Shown here piece by piece: positions 17,539-26,574 of a stretch of 64,000 nucleotides of DNA. Source of the DNA: JALHSW01 sp963720675. Its GTDB lineage: Bacteria > Actinomycetota > Acidimicrobiia > IMCC26256 > PALSA-555. The stretch lies in assembly GCA_963720675.1 (NCBI GenBank), contig CAVRGH010000010.1, forward strand, positions 2,046,001 to 2,110,000, given 5' to 3'. The notes beneath the pieces are model-generated. The model made no database searches. It was not told the origin of the DNA and worked only from the letters and a program-made list of their open reading frames with translations. Each line of letters begins with the position of its first letter. Positions within the stretch are counted from its first letter, which is position 1. A program made the translations under genes and the position numbers.

Positions 17539-18312
17539 TCAGTCGCGCAGGCCTTCCCACCCTTCGGGTGGTGGCGCGAGGCGCCAGTGCTGCTCGGGTG
17601 CGGGCGCGGCGAGCTTGTCGGCGACCCGCCACTCGGCCTCGAGCGCGAGCAGCTGTGACGGGTAGCAGTCGACGGCCGCCTGCTTGCGCGCCAGATCGGG
17701 GTCGACGGGCACCGCCGCGGGCGTCGGCCACACGCCGCGACGGAACAATCGCGAGACGCGCCACGCGAGCAGACCGGGGATGTGCTTGTACCCCATGTCC
17801 TCGTAGCAGAACCAGCTGATCGCCGGGTCGAGGCGATCCCTGACCAGCATCGCGGCCTCGTGGGTGCAGTCGTGGTCCGGGTTCGCGAGCCCGAACGGCG
17901 CGAACACCGCGGTCGGCTCGAGATCGCGCAGCGTGGTGGTGAGCGTGTCGAGAATGTCCTCGGGACGCGGCCAGTCGGGACGCGCCAGGTAGGAGTGCTC
18001 GACGAAGTCGAGCCACAGCGGCTTCGCGTCGAGCACCGCGAGCGCGGCAGCGTCTTCGGCCCGTCGCGCGACGTGCACCTCGTCACCCTCGACGAACCCG
18101 CAGATCGCGTCCCACCGCTCCATCGGCTTCGGGTACTCCGTCGGTCGACCGGCGAACACCGTCACGACCGTCACCCCGGAGTGGGCCGACATGAGGTGCG
18201 AGCACCCCAGGACGGCGTCGTCGAGGTGCGGCGACACGATCACGATGCGCTCGAGCTCGCCGGGGGCGACGAGGCCCCAGTCCCGCATGTCGGCGGGCGT
18301 CGGTGCGCTCAT
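17539..18312 (-). CDS. PIG-L/LmbE family deacetylase
   Basis: A 257-residue protein with the zinc-binding motif in the variant SPHLDDAVLGCSHLM (usual HPDDE, here HLDD) and a later HDCTHEAAMLV that supplies the third ligand. The family removes acetyl groups from N-acetylglucosaminyl conjugates, including mycothiol precursors (MshB) and mycothiol conjugates (Mca). Here the substrate is unknown; the variant active site makes an MshB assignment unsafe. Confidence 0.8.
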   Translation of the reverse strand: MSAPTPADMRDWGLVAPGELERIVIVSPHLDDAVLGCSHLMSAHSGVTVVTVFAGRPTEYPKPMERWDAICGFVEGDEVHVARRAEDAAALAVLDAKPLWLDFVEHSYLARPDWPRPEDILDTLTTTLRDLEPTAVFAPFGLANPDHDCTHEAAMLVRDRLDPAISWFCYEDMGYKHIPGLLAWRVSRLFRRGVWPTPAAVPVDPDLARKQAAVDCYPSQLLALEAEWRVADKLAAPAPEQHWRLAPPPEGWEGLRD

Positions 18313-18400
18313 GGCCTGCTCCTCATGGCTCGAACCTCATGGCGCCGAGCATCGCAGACCACGAAATCGGCTTGCATCCTCGGCGCGGAGCCGGAATACT

Positions 18401-18420
18401 TAGGGTCACTAATTAGTTGA
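18401..18420. promoter_or_regulatory. AT-rich palindrome upstream of marR, probable operator
   Basis: ACTAATTAGT is a perfect 10-bp palindrome at 18408-18417, with GGTC and GACC arms just outside (18404-18407 and 18421 side, offset by one base). Such AT-rich patches are rare in this GC-rich DNA. It overlaps the possible TTG start and lies where a MarR dimer would block its own promoter. Confidence 0.55.
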
Positions 18421-18428
18421 CCGAAGTA

Positions 18429-18884
18429 ATGAGCCCGATGCCCCCTCCCGAAGCGATCACCGACCGCGACCTCGCCGAGCGGCTCCGCCTCGCGGTCACC
18501 CGCCTGGCCCGGCGCCTCCGGCAGCAGTCGGGCGTCGACGCCTCCCCGACGCAGCTCTCGGCCCTCGCCACGATCGAGCGCCGGGGCCCGATCACGCTCG
18601 GCGACCTCGCAGCCGCCGAGCGGGTGAAGCCGCCGACCGTGACGGCCGCGGTCTCCCGCCTCGAGGCCGAGGGCTTCGTCGCCCGCCACATCGATCCTGC
18701 CGACCGCCGCATCGTCCGCGTCGAGGTGACCGCCTCGGGGCGCAAGCTCCTGGCGCGCAACCGATCGCGCAAGACGGCTGAGCTCGATCGGCGACTGCAG
18801 AGCCTCACGCCCGAGGACCGTGCGACGCTCGACCGCGCCGTCGACGTGCTCGACCGGCTGCTCGAGGCGGAGCCGGACCGATGA
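18429..18884 (+). CDS. MarR family transcriptional regulator
   Basis: A 151-residue winged-helix protein. LGDLAAAERVKPPTVTAAV is the recognition helix region, and DPADRRIVRVEVTASGRKLL is the wing with the usual DRR motif. ATG 18429 was preferred because TTG 18417 overlaps the operator palindrome. Its stop overlaps the MFS start (ATGA), which says it controls that exporter. Confidence 0.87.
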   Translation: MSPMPPPEAITDRDLAERLRLAVTRLARRLRQQSGVDASPTQLSALATIERRGPITLGDLAAAERVKPPTVTAAVSRLEAEGFVARHIDPADRRIVRVEVTASGRKLLARNRSRKTAELDRRLQSLTPEDRATLDRAVDVLDRLLEAEPDR

Positions 18885-20155
18885 CGCCCGTCGAGCGCGC
18901 CGCGCGCCGCACGTTCCACTCGCTCCGCACACGGAACTTCCGGCTGTACTTCTTCGGTCAGGTCGTCTCGGGCACCGGGACCTGGCTCCAGCTCGTCGCG
19001 CAGTCGTGGCTGGTGCTGACCCTCACGCACAGCGCGCTCGCGGTCGGTGTCACCCTCGCGATCCAGTTCACGCCGATGCTGCTCTTCGGCGCGTGGGCCG
19101 GCGTGCTCGTCGACCGGATCGACAAGCGCCGGGTGCTCATCGGCACCGCAGCGGCGGCCGGCGCGCTCGCGCTGGTCCTCGGAGCCGTGACTGCCGCCGG
19201 CATCGCCGAGGTCTGGATGGTGTACGTCCTGGCGTTCGGGCTCGGCGTGGTCACGGCGCTCGACAACCCGGCCCGCCGGGCCTTCGTGCCCGAGATGGTG
19301 CCCCACGTCGACATCGCCAACGCGGTCGGGCTGAACAGCACCGTCTTCACGGCATCCCGCGTCATCGGGCCCGCCATCGCCGGCGTCGTGATCGCGTCGT
19401 TCGGCGTCGAGTGGTGCTTCCTGTTCAACGGACTGTCGTTCCTCGCCGTGATCTGGGCGCTCGCCGCGATGCGGCCTGCAGAGCTGCGCTCGTCGATACC
19501 GGTCGCCCGCGCGAAGCGGCAGCTGCGCGACGGACTGAAGTACACGTGGCACAACCGGCCCGTGCGGCTCGCGCTGATCATCACATCGATCGTGGGACTC
19601 TTCGCGTTCAACTACCAGGTCGTGATGCCGAGCTTCGCCCGCGACGAGTTCGGTGGGAACGCCGCGACCTTCGGGATCATGATGGCGATGTTGGGCATCG
19701 GATCGCTGGCGGGCGCGCTCTGGATCGCGCACTTCGGGAAGGCGAGCACCCGCATCCTCGTGCACGCGACGATCGCCCTCGGCGTGACCATGACGGCCGC
19801 GACGCTGGCGCCGACCCTCGCCACCGAGCTCGCGGTGCTGCCGTTCGTCGGCGTGAGCTCGATGGTGATCCTCTCGATGGCGACCGCGATCTGCAACGAG
19901 GAGACCGCTCCCGAGTTCCGGGGCCGGGTCATGGCCCTGATCGGGATCGCGTTCCTCGGGAGCACGCCGATCGGAGGACCGATCGTGGGATGGATCTCCC
20001 AGACGATGGGACCGCGCGCCGGGCTCGGGATCGGTGCGGTCGCCGCGCTCGCGACCGGCATCGTGGCGTGGACGGTCCGGCGACACGCGACCCCCGTGGA
20101 GGCAGCCTTCGAGCCGGCCGACCTCGACGGCGTGACCGGCCCCCTCGCCGCCTGA
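18881..20155 (+). CDS. MFS transporter (MFS_3/enterobactin exporter-like)
   Basis: A 424-residue protein with about 12 membrane helices. The start LRTRNFRLYFFGQVVSGTGTW and the loop GAWAGVLVDRIDKRRVLI are typical of MFS_3 exporters. A second cytosolic loop has KRQLRDGLKYTWHNRPVR. It is coupled to the MarR gene and probably exports a toxic or signal compound sensed by it. Confidence 0.87.
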   Translation: MTPVERAARRTFHSLRTRNFRLYFFGQVVSGTGTWLQLVAQSWLVLTLTHSALAVGVTLAIQFTPMLLFGAWAGVLVDRIDKRRVLIGTAAAAGALALVLGAVTAAGIAEVWMVYVLAFGLGVVTALDNPARRAFVPEMVPHVDIANAVGLNSTVFTASRVIGPAIAGVVIASFGVEWCFLFNGLSFLAVIWALAAMRPAELRSSIPVARAKRQLRDGLKYTWHNRPVRLALIITSIVGLFAFNYQVVMPSFARDEFGGNAATFGIMMAMLGIGSLAGALWIAHFGKASTRILVHATIALGVTMTAATLAPTLATELAVLPFVGVSSMVILSMATAICNEETAPEFRGRVMALIGIAFLGSTPIGGPIVGWISQTMGPRAGLGIGAVAALATGIVAWTVRRHATPVEAAFEPADLDGVTGPLAA

Positions 20156-20202
20156 CGCGTCGGCAGGTCACGGTCCGGGGGTCACGGTCGTAGGGTCACG
20201 AC

Positions 20203-21198
20203 ATGGAACAACGACCGCTCGGCCCCACCGGACTGACCGTCGCACCACTGTGCCTCGGTGCGATGAACTTCGGCGATCCGACCGACGCGACGACGTCGGC
20301 GCGGATGATCGACGCTGCGCTCGACGGTGGCGTCGACATGATCGACGTCGCCGACGTCTACGCGGGTGGCGAGAGCGAGCGGATCGTGGGTGCCGCGCTC
20401 ACCGCGAACGGGCGGCGCGACGACATCGTCCTGGCCACGAAGGTCGGCATGCCGCGAGGCAAGGGCGACCCGGCGCAGTGGCACCGGCGGGAGCACATCG
20501 TCGCATCGTGCGACCGGTCGCTCGAGGCGCTCCAGACCGATCGGATCGACCTGTACCAGCTCCACCGACCGACCTTCGCCGACGTCCCCCAGGAGGAGAC
20601 ACTGGCTGCGTTCGGCGAGCTCATCGACGCGGGCAAGGTCCGGTACGTCGGGTGCTCCACCCACGCGGCCTGGATGGTGATGGAGGCGTTGTCGGTCGCC
20701 GAGCGCGACGGACTGCCGTCGTACGTCAGCGAGCAGCCGCCCTACAACCTGGTCGACCGGCGCATCGAGAACGAGCTGCTGCCGCTCTGCCGCAAGTACG
20801 GCCTGGCGGTGCTGCCGTGGTCCCCGCTCGGCGGCGGCATCCTGGCCGGGCGCTACGACGACGGCGTGCCCGAGGACTCCCGCGCCACCCGCCGTCCCCA
20901 GGTGCTCGACCGGGTCACACCACGGGCAGTGGAGGTCGCGCGAGCACTGGGCGCGCTCGCTGCCGAGCGCGGCATCACGATCACGCAGCTCGCGCTGCTC
21001 TGGTGCAAGGACCAGCCCGGGATCACCGCTCCGATCATCGGTCCGCGCACCCCGGAGCAGCTCGACGACGCGCTGGCGGTGCTCGGGATGCAGCTCGACG
21101 AGGAGACGCGCGCGGCCTGCGACGAGCTGGTCGCGCCCGGCAACGCCGTCGCCGACTTCTTCAACACCGCCCCCTGGTCGAACAACCTCCGCCCCTAG
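20203..21198 (+). CDS. aldo/keto reductase
   Basis: A 331-residue TIM-barrel oxidoreductase. Conserved elements are GAMNFGDPTD, DVADVYAGGESERIVG with the catalytic Asp/Tyr, KVGMPRG with the lysine, and IDLYQLHRP with the histidine. C-terminal IIGPRTPEQLDDAL binds NADPH. Physiological substrate unknown. Confidence 0.88.
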   Translation: MEQRPLGPTGLTVAPLCLGAMNFGDPTDATTSARMIDAALDGGVDMIDVADVYAGGESERIVGAALTANGRRDDIVLATKVGMPRGKGDPAQWHRREHIVASCDRSLEALQTDRIDLYQLHRPTFADVPQEETLAAFGELIDAGKVRYVGCSTHAAWMVMEALSVAERDGLPSYVSEQPPYNLVDRRIENELLPLCRKYGLAVLPWSPLGGGILAGRYDDGVPEDSRATRRPQVLDRVTPRAVEVARALGALAAERGITITQLALLWCKDQPGITAPIIGPRTPEQLDDALAVLGMQLDEETRAACDELVAPGNAVADFFNTAPWSNNLRP

Positions 21199-21210
21199 CC
21201 CCCCGTTCGG

Positions 21211-21259
21211 GTTCTTGGCACGTTCGTACGCGGTATGCGCGTGTCAGCGTGCCAAGAAC
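21211..21259 (+). repeat. long intergenic hairpin, copy 2 of a shared stem
   Basis: GTTCTTGGCACG (21211-21222) pairs perfectly with CGTGCCAAGAAC (21248-21259); the inner part ACGCG/CGCGT pairs too. Same outer stem as at 10464-10510. It lies between two convergent genes and could act as a bidirectional terminator or as a dispersed palindromic repeat. Confidence 0.65.
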
Positions 21260-21267
21260 GGGTCGGG

Positions 21268-21858
21268 CTAGGTCTCGCCGCGGGCGGACTCCCAGGCGGC
21301 GAGGACGTCGGCGGGGATGGCCGGCTGACCGCTCAGCTGCTCGAGGATGCCCGCGGCGAGCAGCGCGTCGGTGAGGGTGAGCAGCACGAAGCGTTGCGCC
21401 TGCGCGTCGGCCGTCCACGCGGCGTCGGTCGTGGCGGCGAGCACCCCCTCGGCGAGTGCGCCACACATCGCGCGCAGCCCCACCGCGAGCTGGTGCGACG
21501 TCATCCCCAGCGGGGAGTCCGGCTCCATGCTCTGGTCGATGGGTTCGTTCACCGCGGGGTCGAACGCATCCGGCGGAGTCGCGGCCTGCACGTGCCCCCG
21601 CGCCACCGCGGTGTACGCCGCGATCGCCTCGGCGTAGGTGACGACCCAGAACACCGGGTCCCCGGTCTCGGCGACGAGGTCGGCCAGGCGGCGGTGCTCG
21701 ACCTCGTCCCCGGCGCCGAGCTCCATGATCACCCTGATCGCGGTCGGGTGCGGGACCACCGCCGCCACCGCGAACATGCGGCCGTCGTACTCGATGAACT
21801 CCGGCTCGATGAGCTCCTCGTCGACCTCGTCGTCGCTCGGGAACTCGTCGTCAGCCAC
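21268..21858 (-). CDS. hypothetical acidic protein
   Basis: A 196-residue, mainly helical and acidic cytosolic protein (ADDEFPSDDEVDEEL at the N-terminus, then GRMFAVAAVVPHP). The GTG start at 21858 was chosen because the longer reading runs through the divergent dehydrogenase start. Nothing in it identifies a family to me. Confidence 0.55.
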   Translation of the reverse strand: MADDEFPSDDEVDEELIEPEFIEYDGRMFAVAAVVPHPTAIRVIMELGAGDEVEHRRLADLVAETGDPVFWVVTYAEAIAAYTAVARGHVQAATPPDAFDPAVNEPIDQSMEPDSPLGMTSHQLAVGLRAMCGALAEGVLAATTDAAWTADAQAQRFVLLTLTDALLAAGILEQLSGQPAIPADVLAAWESARGET

Positions 21859-21889
21859 CTCCGCACCGTAGCCACTACATTTCGCGGCC

Positions 21890-22984
21890 ATGGCCCACGA
21901 GGTGAACGGCGTCGTGGCTCGCGGCAAGGGCGAGCCGGTGACCGTCGAGCGGATCGTCGTCCCGGACCCCGGGCCCGGCGAGGCGCTCGTCGGTGTGCAG
22001 GCGTGCGGGGTCTGCCACACCGACCTGCACTACCGGGAGGGCGGGATCGGCGACGACTTCCCGTACCTGCTCGGTCACGAGGCGGCCGGGATCGTGGAGG
22101 CGGTCGGCCCCGACGTGACGGGCGTCGCGCCGGGCGACTTCGTCGTCCTCAACTGGCGCGCCGTCTGCGGCGAGTGCCGCGCCTGTCGACGCGGCCGACC
22201 CTGGTACTGCTTCGCGACCCACAACGCGACGCAGAAGATGGCACTCACCGACGGCACCGAGCTCTCGCCGGCGCTCGGAATCGGCGCGTTCGCCGAGAAG
22301 ACGCTGGTGGCAGCCGGACAGGCCACGAAGGTGAACCCTGCGGCGCGCCCCGAGGCCGCCGGCTTGCTCGGCTGTGGCGTGATGGCGGGCTTCGGCGCCG
22401 CGCTCAACACCGGCAACATCGAGCGCGACGACACCGTCGCCGTGTTCGGCTGCGGCGGTGTCGGGAACGCGGCCATCGCCGGCGCGCGGGTCGTCGGCGC
22501 GCGCACGATCATCGCCGTCGACCTCGACGCCCGGAAGCTCGAGTGGGCTCGTGGCTTCGGTGCGACCCACACCGTCGACGCCTCGAAGGAGGATGCGGTC
22601 GAGGCGATCCGCGCGCTCACGGACGGCAACGGTGCGGACGTCTGCATCGAGGCGGTCGGGCGTCCCGAGGTGCTCCAGCAGGCGTTCTACGCGCGCGACC
22701 TCGCGGGGACCGTCGTGCAGGTCGGGGTGCCGACGCCCGACATGGCGCTCCCCGACATCCCGATGATCGACTTCTTCGGGCGCGGCGGCGCGCTCAAGCC
22801 GTCGTGGTACGGCGACTGTCTCCCCGAGCGCGACTTCCCGACGCTCATCGACCTGTATCTGCAAGGTCGCTTCGACCTCGACGGGTTCGTCTCCGAGACG
22901 ATCGGGCTCGACGCGGTCGAGGACGCGTTCCACAAGATGGAGCGCGGCGAGGTGCTCCGCTCCGTCGTCACGATCTCCGGCTGA
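21890..22984 (+). CDS. mscR: S-(hydroxymethyl)mycothiol dehydrogenase
   Basis: A 364-residue zinc-dependent alcohol dehydrogenase of the mycothiol formaldehyde dehydrogenase type. It has ACGVCHTDLHYREG (catalytic Zn), LLGHEAAGIVEAVG, the structural-zinc cysteines in VCGECRACRRGRPWYC, and the NAD motif GCGGVGNAAI. It oxidises the formaldehyde-mycothiol adduct. Directly followed by an MBL-fold gene, the arrangement known from other actinobacteria (mscR and its neighbour). Confidence 0.9.
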   Translation: MAHEVNGVVARGKGEPVTVERIVVPDPGPGEALVGVQACGVCHTDLHYREGGIGDDFPYLLGHEAAGIVEAVGPDVTGVAPGDFVVLNWRAVCGECRACRRGRPWYCFATHNATQKMALTDGTELSPALGIGAFAEKTLVAAGQATKVNPAARPEAAGLLGCGVMAGFGAALNTGNIERDDTVAVFGCGGVGNAAIAGARVVGARTIIAVDLDARKLEWARGFGATHTVDASKEDAVEAIRALTDGNGADVCIEAVGRPEVLQQAFYARDLAGTVVQVGVPTPDMALPDIPMIDFFGRGGALKPSWYGDCLPERDFPTLIDLYLQGRFDLDGFVSETIGLDAVEDAFHKMERGEVLRSVVTISG

Positions 22985-22995
22985 TCCGATCGCGG

Positions 22996-23625
22996 ATGAC
23001 TGCGCGCATCGAGCTCGTCAAGACCTCGGGCATCTTCTCGATCGACGGTGAGGACTTCGAGGTCGAGAACAACATCTGGCTGCTCGGCGACGACCACGAA
23101 GTGCTCGTGATCGACGCGGCCCACGATGCGGCACCCATCGCCGCGGCCGTCGGCGACCGCACCGTGCGGGCCATCCTCTGCACCCACGGGCACAACGACC
23201 ACATCAACGCGGCGGACGCGCTGTCGCGCGCGACCGGCGGCGCGCCGATCCTGCTGCACCCCGACGACGAGATGCTGTGGGACGTCGTCTATCCCGACCG
23301 CTCGCCCGACGATGCGGTGCGCGAGGGCACCGAGCTCGAGGTCGCCGGCACCCGGCTGCACGTGCTGCACACGCCGGGTCACAGCCCCGGAGGCGTGTGC
23401 ATCGTCGGGCCCGACGGGCACGTCTTCGGCGGCGACACCCTCTTCCGGGGCGGCCCCGGCGCCACCGGGCGCTCGTACTCGGACTTCCCCACGATCATCG
23501 AGTCGATCCGCGACCGGCTGCTCGTCCTCGCTCCCGAGACCGTCGTCCACACCGGCCACGGCGACTCCACCACCGTCGGCGAGGAAGCACCGCACCTCGA
23601 CGAGTGGATCGCCCGCGGGCACTGA
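22996..23625 (+). CDS. MBL-fold metallohydrolase, partner of mscR
   Basis: A 209-residue metallo-beta-lactamase-fold protein. Metal ligands are in THGHNDHINA (HxHxDH), HTPGHSPGG and GGDTLF; the final ligand is in VHTGHGDST. The start ATG 22996 lies 11 bp after the mscR stop, so the two form an operon. By context it probably hydrolyses the S-formylmycothiol product to formate (inference). Confidence 0.86.
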   Translation: MTARIELVKTSGIFSIDGEDFEVENNIWLLGDDHEVLVIDAAHDAAPIAAAVGDRTVRAILCTHGHNDHINAADALSRATGGAPILLHPDDEMLWDVVYPDRSPDDAVREGTELEVAGTRLHVLHTPGHSPGGVCIVGPDGHVFGGDTLFRGGPGATGRSYSDFPTIIESIRDRLLVLAPETVVHTGHGDSTTVGEEAPHLDEWIARGH

Positions 23626-23640
23626 GCACCTGGAGACGCG

Positions 23641-24033
23641 ATGTACCGGACCATCGTCGTGGGCACCGACGGCTCCGAGCGGGCGAACCGCGCGGTGGCG
23701 TGGGCTGCCGACCTCGCGAAGACCGCCGAGGCGACCCTCCACGTGATCCACGCGTACCAGGGCACCCGCGACGAGGTCGTCCATGCCGGTCGGGCTGTTG
23801 TCGAAGACCTGGCGCTCGAGTACCAGGACCACGGCGTCGAGCTCCGGGTGCACGCGATCCAGGGTGACGCGGTCGACGCGCTGCTCAACTTCGCCTACGA
23901 CGCGAACGCCGATCTGATCGTCGTCGGCAACCGCGGGATGACGGGGCGGGGCCGATTCCTCGGGAGCGTCCCCAACGCGATCGCGCACGACTCGCGCTGT
24001 GCAGTCGTGATCGTGCCGACCGACAAGCTCTGA
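23641..24033 (+). CDS. universal stress protein, single domain
   Basis: A 130-residue UspA-fold protein. YRTIVVGTDGSERANRAV starts the domain, and the ATP-binding signature G-x2-G-x9-G-S/T is seen as GNRGMTGRGRFLGSVPNAI. It follows the MBL gene by 15 bp and is probably co-transcribed with it. Confidence 0.88.
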   Translation: MYRTIVVGTDGSERANRAVAWAADLAKTAEATLHVIHAYQGTRDEVVHAGRAVVEDLALEYQDHGVELRVHAIQGDAVDALLNFAYDANADLIVVGNRGMTGRGRFLGSVPNAIAHDSRCAVVIVPTDKL

Positions 24034-24064
24034 TCGAGCCCCGATCCGCTGCCCGAGCGTGAGC

Positions 24065-24421
24065 TCAGGGCCCGGTCGGGCCTTCGGTCGCCCACGCCGT
24101 GCGCGTGTAGTCGACGACCGTCTGGATCTGCTTCGTGGTCAACCGACCGCTCCACGCGGGCATCTGCCCCTGGCCCCCGGTGACCAGCGCGATCTGGTCG
24201 GCGACGTCCGGGTACTTCGCCGCGACGTCGACGAGGCTCGGGCCGACGAAGCCCTGGCCTTGTTTGCCGTGACAGGTCGCGCAGTAGGTCGAGTAGATCG
24301 CGGGCCCGGTCTTCGGGGGCACGAACGCCTCGTCACCCCCGCCGCCGCAACCCGCGAGCAGGAGCCCGGCGACGGCCACGACACCCAAGAAGCCTGCTGC
24401 GCCCGCTCTCGCCACGATCAC
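24065..24421 (-). CDS. class I c-type cytochrome, lipoprotein
   Basis: A 118-residue protein with an N-terminal signal ending in a lipobox (LLLAGCGGGG), the haem motif CATCHGKQGQG and the axial methionine in GQMPAW. It carries electrons on the outer face of the membrane. It stands alone; its partner oxidase is not in view. Confidence 0.86.
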   Translation of the reverse strand: MIVARAGAAGFLGVVAVAGLLLAGCGGGGDEAFVPPKTGPAIYSTYCATCHGKQGQGFVGPSLVDVAAKYPDVADQIALVTGGQGQMPAWSGRLTTKQIQTVVDYTRTAWATEGPTGP

Positions 24422-24434
24422 GACGGTAACCGCG

Positions 24435-25097
24435 CTACCAGCGGTCCCAGTGGACGACGTCGTCGAGCGGGCGGCGCGGTCCGGGCGTGAACTCCTCGCC
24501 GACCGTGTGCGCGACCGGGATCAACGCCACCTGGGTGACCGAGGCGTACGGGATGCCCAGGAGGTCGGCCACCTCCTGCTCGACCATGAGGTGCGCGGTC
24601 GTCCACGACGTGCCGAGCCCGCGGGCGCGCGCCGCGAGCATGAAGCTCCAGACCGCCGGCAGGATCGACCCGAACGTGGTCGCGGCGTCGACGAGCGGCA
24701 GGCCCTCGACCCGCCCCTGGATGCACGGGACGACCAGCACCGGGACCTCGTGGAGGTGCTCGAAGAGGTGGCCGGCGGACGCCATCACCCGCCTGCGCGC
24801 CGCGCGCTCCTCGTCGGTGAACTGCCGCACCCCACCGGATGACTCCGATCGCGGCGGCTTCGGCCGTTGTGCGTACTCGATCGCCCCCCGACGGAACGCG
24901 TCGGCCACCGCGGCTCGTCGGCCGGGGTCGGTCACGACGACGAAGTGCCACCCCTGGTCGTTGCCACCACTGGGTGCCTGCAACGCGATGGTCAAGCACT
25001 CGCGCAACAGCTCCGGATCCACCGCACGCTCCAGGTCGAGCCGGCGACGGACCGAGCGTGTCGTGGTGAGCACCTCGTCGACGCCCAGCTCGCGCAT
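24435..25097 (-). CDS. nitroreductase family protein
   Basis: A 220-residue FMN-dependent oxidoreductase. TTTRSVRRRLDLERAV is the FMN phosphate-binding arginine region; PSGGNDQGWHFVVV and the C-terminal LLGIPYASVTQVALIPV are typical. ATG 25097 begins the domain; the much longer upstream reading runs across the divergent UspA gene and is not real. Confidence 0.85.
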   Translation of the reverse strand: MRELGVDEVLTTTRSVRRRLDLERAVDPELLRECLTIALQAPSGGNDQGWHFVVVTDPGRRAAVADAFRRGAIEYAQRPKPPRSESSGGVRQFTDEERAARRRVMASAGHLFEHLHEVPVLVVPCIQGRVEGLPLVDAATTFGSILPAVWSFMLAARARGLGTSWTTAHLMVEQEVADLLGIPYASVTQVALIPVAHTVGEEFTPGPRRPLDDVVHWDRW

Positions 25098-25169
25098 GCG
25101 CGAACGGTACCGGCCCTTCGCGCGGGGCGTCGCCTTGCGGGATCCGCTCGTCTGCGTTTGGATGGCCCG

Positions 25170-25628
25170 ATGTTCAACTCGATCGTGGTGGGGACCGACG
25201 GCTCGAAGCGCGCAGAGAAGGCGGTCGAGGAGGCTGCCGAGCTGGCGAGGACCTGCGACGCCACCCTGCACCTCGTGCGCGCCTACAAGGGCATCGACCA
25301 GAGCGTTGCCGCGGCCATGGCCGCTGGCTCCATGGCCGCAACCCCGCCAGGCCTCGGCGACGCCTCGAAGGGCGAAGCCGAAGCCGTCGGTGCCGCGCTC
25401 GAGGAGGAGGCCGGCGCCCTTCGGGCGCGCGGCATCACGGTCGAGGTGCACGCGCACGCCGGGAGCCCGGTCCCCGTGCTCCTCGACGTCGCGACCGCGT
25501 TCGATGCCGACGTGATCGTGATCGGCAACCGGGGCATGACCGGGGCGAAGCGCGTGCTGGGCAGCGTGCCCAACACCCTGTCGCACCACGCCGAGTGCGC
25601 GGTCCTCATCGTGCCGACCGGTGAGTGA
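25170..25628 (+). CDS. universal stress protein, single domain
   Basis: A 152-residue UspA-fold protein with FNSIVVGTDGSKRAEKAV and GNRGMTGAKRVLGSVPNTL. A helix insert of about 25 residues (AAAMAAGSMAATPPGLGDASKG) makes it longer than the paralogue at 23641. It is divergent from the nitroreductase, and its stop overlaps the next start. Confidence 0.87.
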   Translation: MFNSIVVGTDGSKRAEKAVEEAAELARTCDATLHLVRAYKGIDQSVAAAMAAGSMAATPPGLGDASKGEAEAVGAALEEEAGALRARGITVEVHAHAGSPVPVLLDVATAFDADVIVIGNRGMTGAKRVLGSVPNTLSHHAECAVLIVPTGE

Positions 25629-26259
25629 CTTCCGGCCCGTGACCTCCGGACCCGCACTGCCGACCGCGGTCCTCACCGCGCGGTTCTCCGAGGCGGTGCG
25701 CTGGGCGTCGCACCTCCACGCGGACCAGTGCCGCAAGGGCACGCACATCGCGTACGTCTCGCACCTGCTCGCGGTCGCATCGCTCGTGCTCGAGGACGGC
25801 GGCACCGAGGAAGAAGCGATCGCCGGGGTGCTGCACGACGCCATCGAGGACTGCCACGTGGCCGAGGCCGAGATCCGGGCCCGCTTCGGGGGCCCGGTCG
25901 CGGGCATCGTCGCCGAGTGCAGCGATGGCGTCCCCGACGGACCGCGCGACGAGACCGACTGGAAGCCGCGCAAGCAGGCATACCTCGACCACCTCGACAG
26001 CAGCACGGTCTCGGCAGGCGCACTGCGGGTCAGCGCGGCCGACAAGCTGCACAACGCACGCTCGATCCTGTCGGACCTCCGCGAGCACGGCCCCGACATG
26101 TGGGAGACCAAGGGCTTCCACGCGGGTGGTGCCGATCAGCGCTGGTACTACGAGCAGCTCGCGGCGATCCTGGCCGCGAAGCACGACTCCGTCGTGACCC
26201 GCGAGCTGCGCCGGGTCGTGGCCGAGCTCGCGGCCGAGATCGACCGCGCCGCTAGCTGA
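25621..26259 (+). CDS. HD-domain hydrolase (SpoT/Mesh1-like)
   Basis: A 212-residue protein. FSEAVRWASHLHADQCRKGTHIAYVSHLLAVA and the metal motif VLHDAIEDC match the HD_4 domain of ppGpp hydrolases such as SpoT and Mesh1; SAADKLHNARSIL supplies the second Asp. No synthetase or ACT domain follows, so it is a small alarmone hydrolase candidate. GTG 25621 overlaps the UspA stop. Confidence 0.8.
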   Translation: MSDFRPVTSGPALPTAVLTARFSEAVRWASHLHADQCRKGTHIAYVSHLLAVASLVLEDGGTEEEAIAGVLHDAIEDCHVAEAEIRARFGGPVAGIVAECSDGVPDGPRDETDWKPRKQAYLDHLDSSTVSAGALRVSAADKLHNARSILSDLREHGPDMWETKGFHAGGADQRWYYEQLAAILAAKHDSVVTRELRRVVAELAAEIDRAAS

Positions 26260-26470
26260 CCAGGACGATCACGACCGCCGACACCACGACGAACGCCACC
26301 ATCGCGACCACGAACGCCACGACGATGATGCGCGACGGCTGCGGACCGAGCCGTCCGTGCAACGACGCGTCGCAGAGATCGCAGAGCAGGGCCTCCTGGG
26401 TCTGCAGCTGCCGCATCGCGACCGTGTCGTCGCGGGTGCCGCACCGCTCGCACTGGAGGCGCTCGGTCAC
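26252..26470 (-). CDS. small zinc-ribbon membrane protein
   Basis: A 72-residue protein with two CxxC knuckles (CERCGTRDD and CDLCDASLH) followed by one transmembrane helix (IIVVAFVVAMVAFVVVSAVVIV). The GTG at 26470 opens the frame. Convergent overlap of 8 bp with the HD-domain gene. Function unknown. Confidence 0.65.
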   Translation of the reverse strand: MTERLQCERCGTRDDTVAMRQLQTQEALLCDLCDASLHGRLGPQPSRIIVVAFVVAMVAFVVVSAVVIVLVS

Positions 26471-26574
26471 CGGGCCATCATGCCCCCCTCCGACGGAGGG
26501 CGCCGGGGATGCCCCCGCGGCCGTGGAGGGCGCGTCCTAGCATCCGGCCTGAGCCCTCGAGATCGGGAGACCTG

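Noticed and set aside
17539..18312. Naming the PIG-L protein mshB or mca
   Set aside because: The zinc motif is a variant (HLDD) and no mycothiol gene is adjacent.
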